Shown here: positions 63,786 through 64,000 of the stretch, in pieces
Position numbering within the stretch: position 1 is the stretch's first letter
Layout: each line of letters opens with the position of its first letter
Source: Cupriavidus sp. P-10
GTDB lineage: Bacteria; Pseudomonadota; Gammaproteobacteria; Burkholderiales; Burkholderiaceae
Direction: 5' to 3'
Assembly (NCBI RefSeq): GCF_003402535.2
Contig: NZ_AP025170.1
Location: 1,302,001-1,366,000 of the forward strand
Length of the DNA: 64,000 bases
Program-made: the position numbers and the translations under genes
Notes under the pieces: model-generated
The model's database searches: none
The model's input: only the letters and a program-made list of their open reading frames with translations
What the model was told of the DNA's origin: nothing

Positions 63786-64000
63786 TTACAGCGTTGCGCC
63801 ACCAACGGCACGGTTGCACGGGCACAGCTCGTCCGTTTGCAGGCCGTCCAGGATACGCAGGACTTCGTCCGGGTTGCGGCCGACGTTCAGGTTGTTCACC
63901 GAAACGTGCTGGATCACGTTGTCCGGATCGACGATGAAGGTCGCGCGCAGGGCCACGCCGGCAGCCTGGTCACGCACGCCCAGCTGGTCGATCAGCGCGC
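63786..64000 (-). CDS. ahpC: Peroxiredoxin AhpC (partial, C-terminal end)
   Basis: The last 71 codons of a peroxiredoxin are visible; the N-terminal part with the peroxidatic Cys lies beyond the right edge. The fragment reads LIDQLGVRDQAAGVALRATF, IVDPDNVIQHVSVNNLNVGR, NPDEVLRILDGLQTDELCPC and NRAVGGATL. The Cys-x-Cys near the end (resolving Cys of the AhpC/AhpD-dependent type) and the immediate ahpD neighbour identify it. Confidence 0.88.
   Translation of the reverse strand, partial: ALIDQLGVRDQAAGVALRATFIVDPDNVIQHVSVNNLNVGRNPDEVLRILDGLQTDELCPCNRAVGGATL

Noticed and set aside
1..64000. CRISPR array, prophage, insertion sequence or rRNA
   Set aside because: No spaced direct repeats of 25-40 bases, no transposase, integrase or phage structural genes and no rRNA sequence were found.

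Overview
The window is 64 kb of GC-rich, densely coded, chromosomal-type DNA from a betaproteobacterium of the genus Cupriavidus (family Burkholderiaceae). The strongest evidence is an intact phaC-phaA-phaB operon followed by phaR. PhaC has 589 codons with Cys319, Asp480 and His508 in exactly the positions of the class I synthase of Ralstonia eutropha (Cupriavidus necator) H16. The flanking order (tex, dinG-type helicase, bamD, rluD, pgeF, phaCAB, phaR, dus, rimO, bktB) is the order I recall for that species. The protein differs from H16 at many positions, so a sister species such as C. taiwanensis is likely; this is a judgement from memory.

Layout. 1-5.5 kb: end of an ABC substrate-binding protein gene, then a minus-strand run of Nudix hydrolase, aat, bpt, pyrD and an aldo/keto reductase, with an initiator tRNA. 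5.6-6.8 kb: a RES/Xre toxin-antitoxin pair. 6.9-20.3 kb: an aerobic benzoate (box) cluster with boxC-boxB-boxA, the regulator boxR, divergent benzoate-CoA ligase, an alpha/beta hydrolase and a complete five-gene branched-chain-type ABC importer. 20.5-22.5 kb: potassium transporter kup. 22.5-26.5 kb: a less conserved patch with a ferritin-like protein, a small membrane protein, a secreted repeat protein and an alpha/beta hydrolase fused to a LuxR-type DNA-binding domain. 26.5-31.7 kb: two lipid A aminoarabinose genes (arnA dehydrogenase part, arnT) divergent from a two-component system, with a PmrA-box-like palindrome between them. 31.7-41 kb: housekeeping genes. 41-52 kb: polyhydroxybutyrate synthesis and regulation, tRNA/ribosome modification, bktB, metC. 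52-55 kb: an iron-responsive three-gene membrane operon under a good Fur box. 55-64 kb: serB, an M20 peptidase remnant, argE, mfd, ispD, ispF, an acetyltransferase, ahpD and the end of ahpC.

How the genes work together. Benzoate is imported, activated to benzoyl-CoA, epoxidised by BoxAB and ring-opened by BoxC; the acetyl-CoA and succinyl-CoA that follow can feed PhaA/BktB, PhaB and PhaC to store polyester. The aldehyde dehydrogenase BoxD that should follow BoxC is not in the window. No prophage, transposase, CRISPR array or rRNA was seen. The most useful leads are the shared TATAGTGCA operators of the box cluster, short tandem repeats at several gene junctions, the Fur, PmrA-like and TetR-like operators, and the uncharacterised patch at 22.5-26.5 kb.
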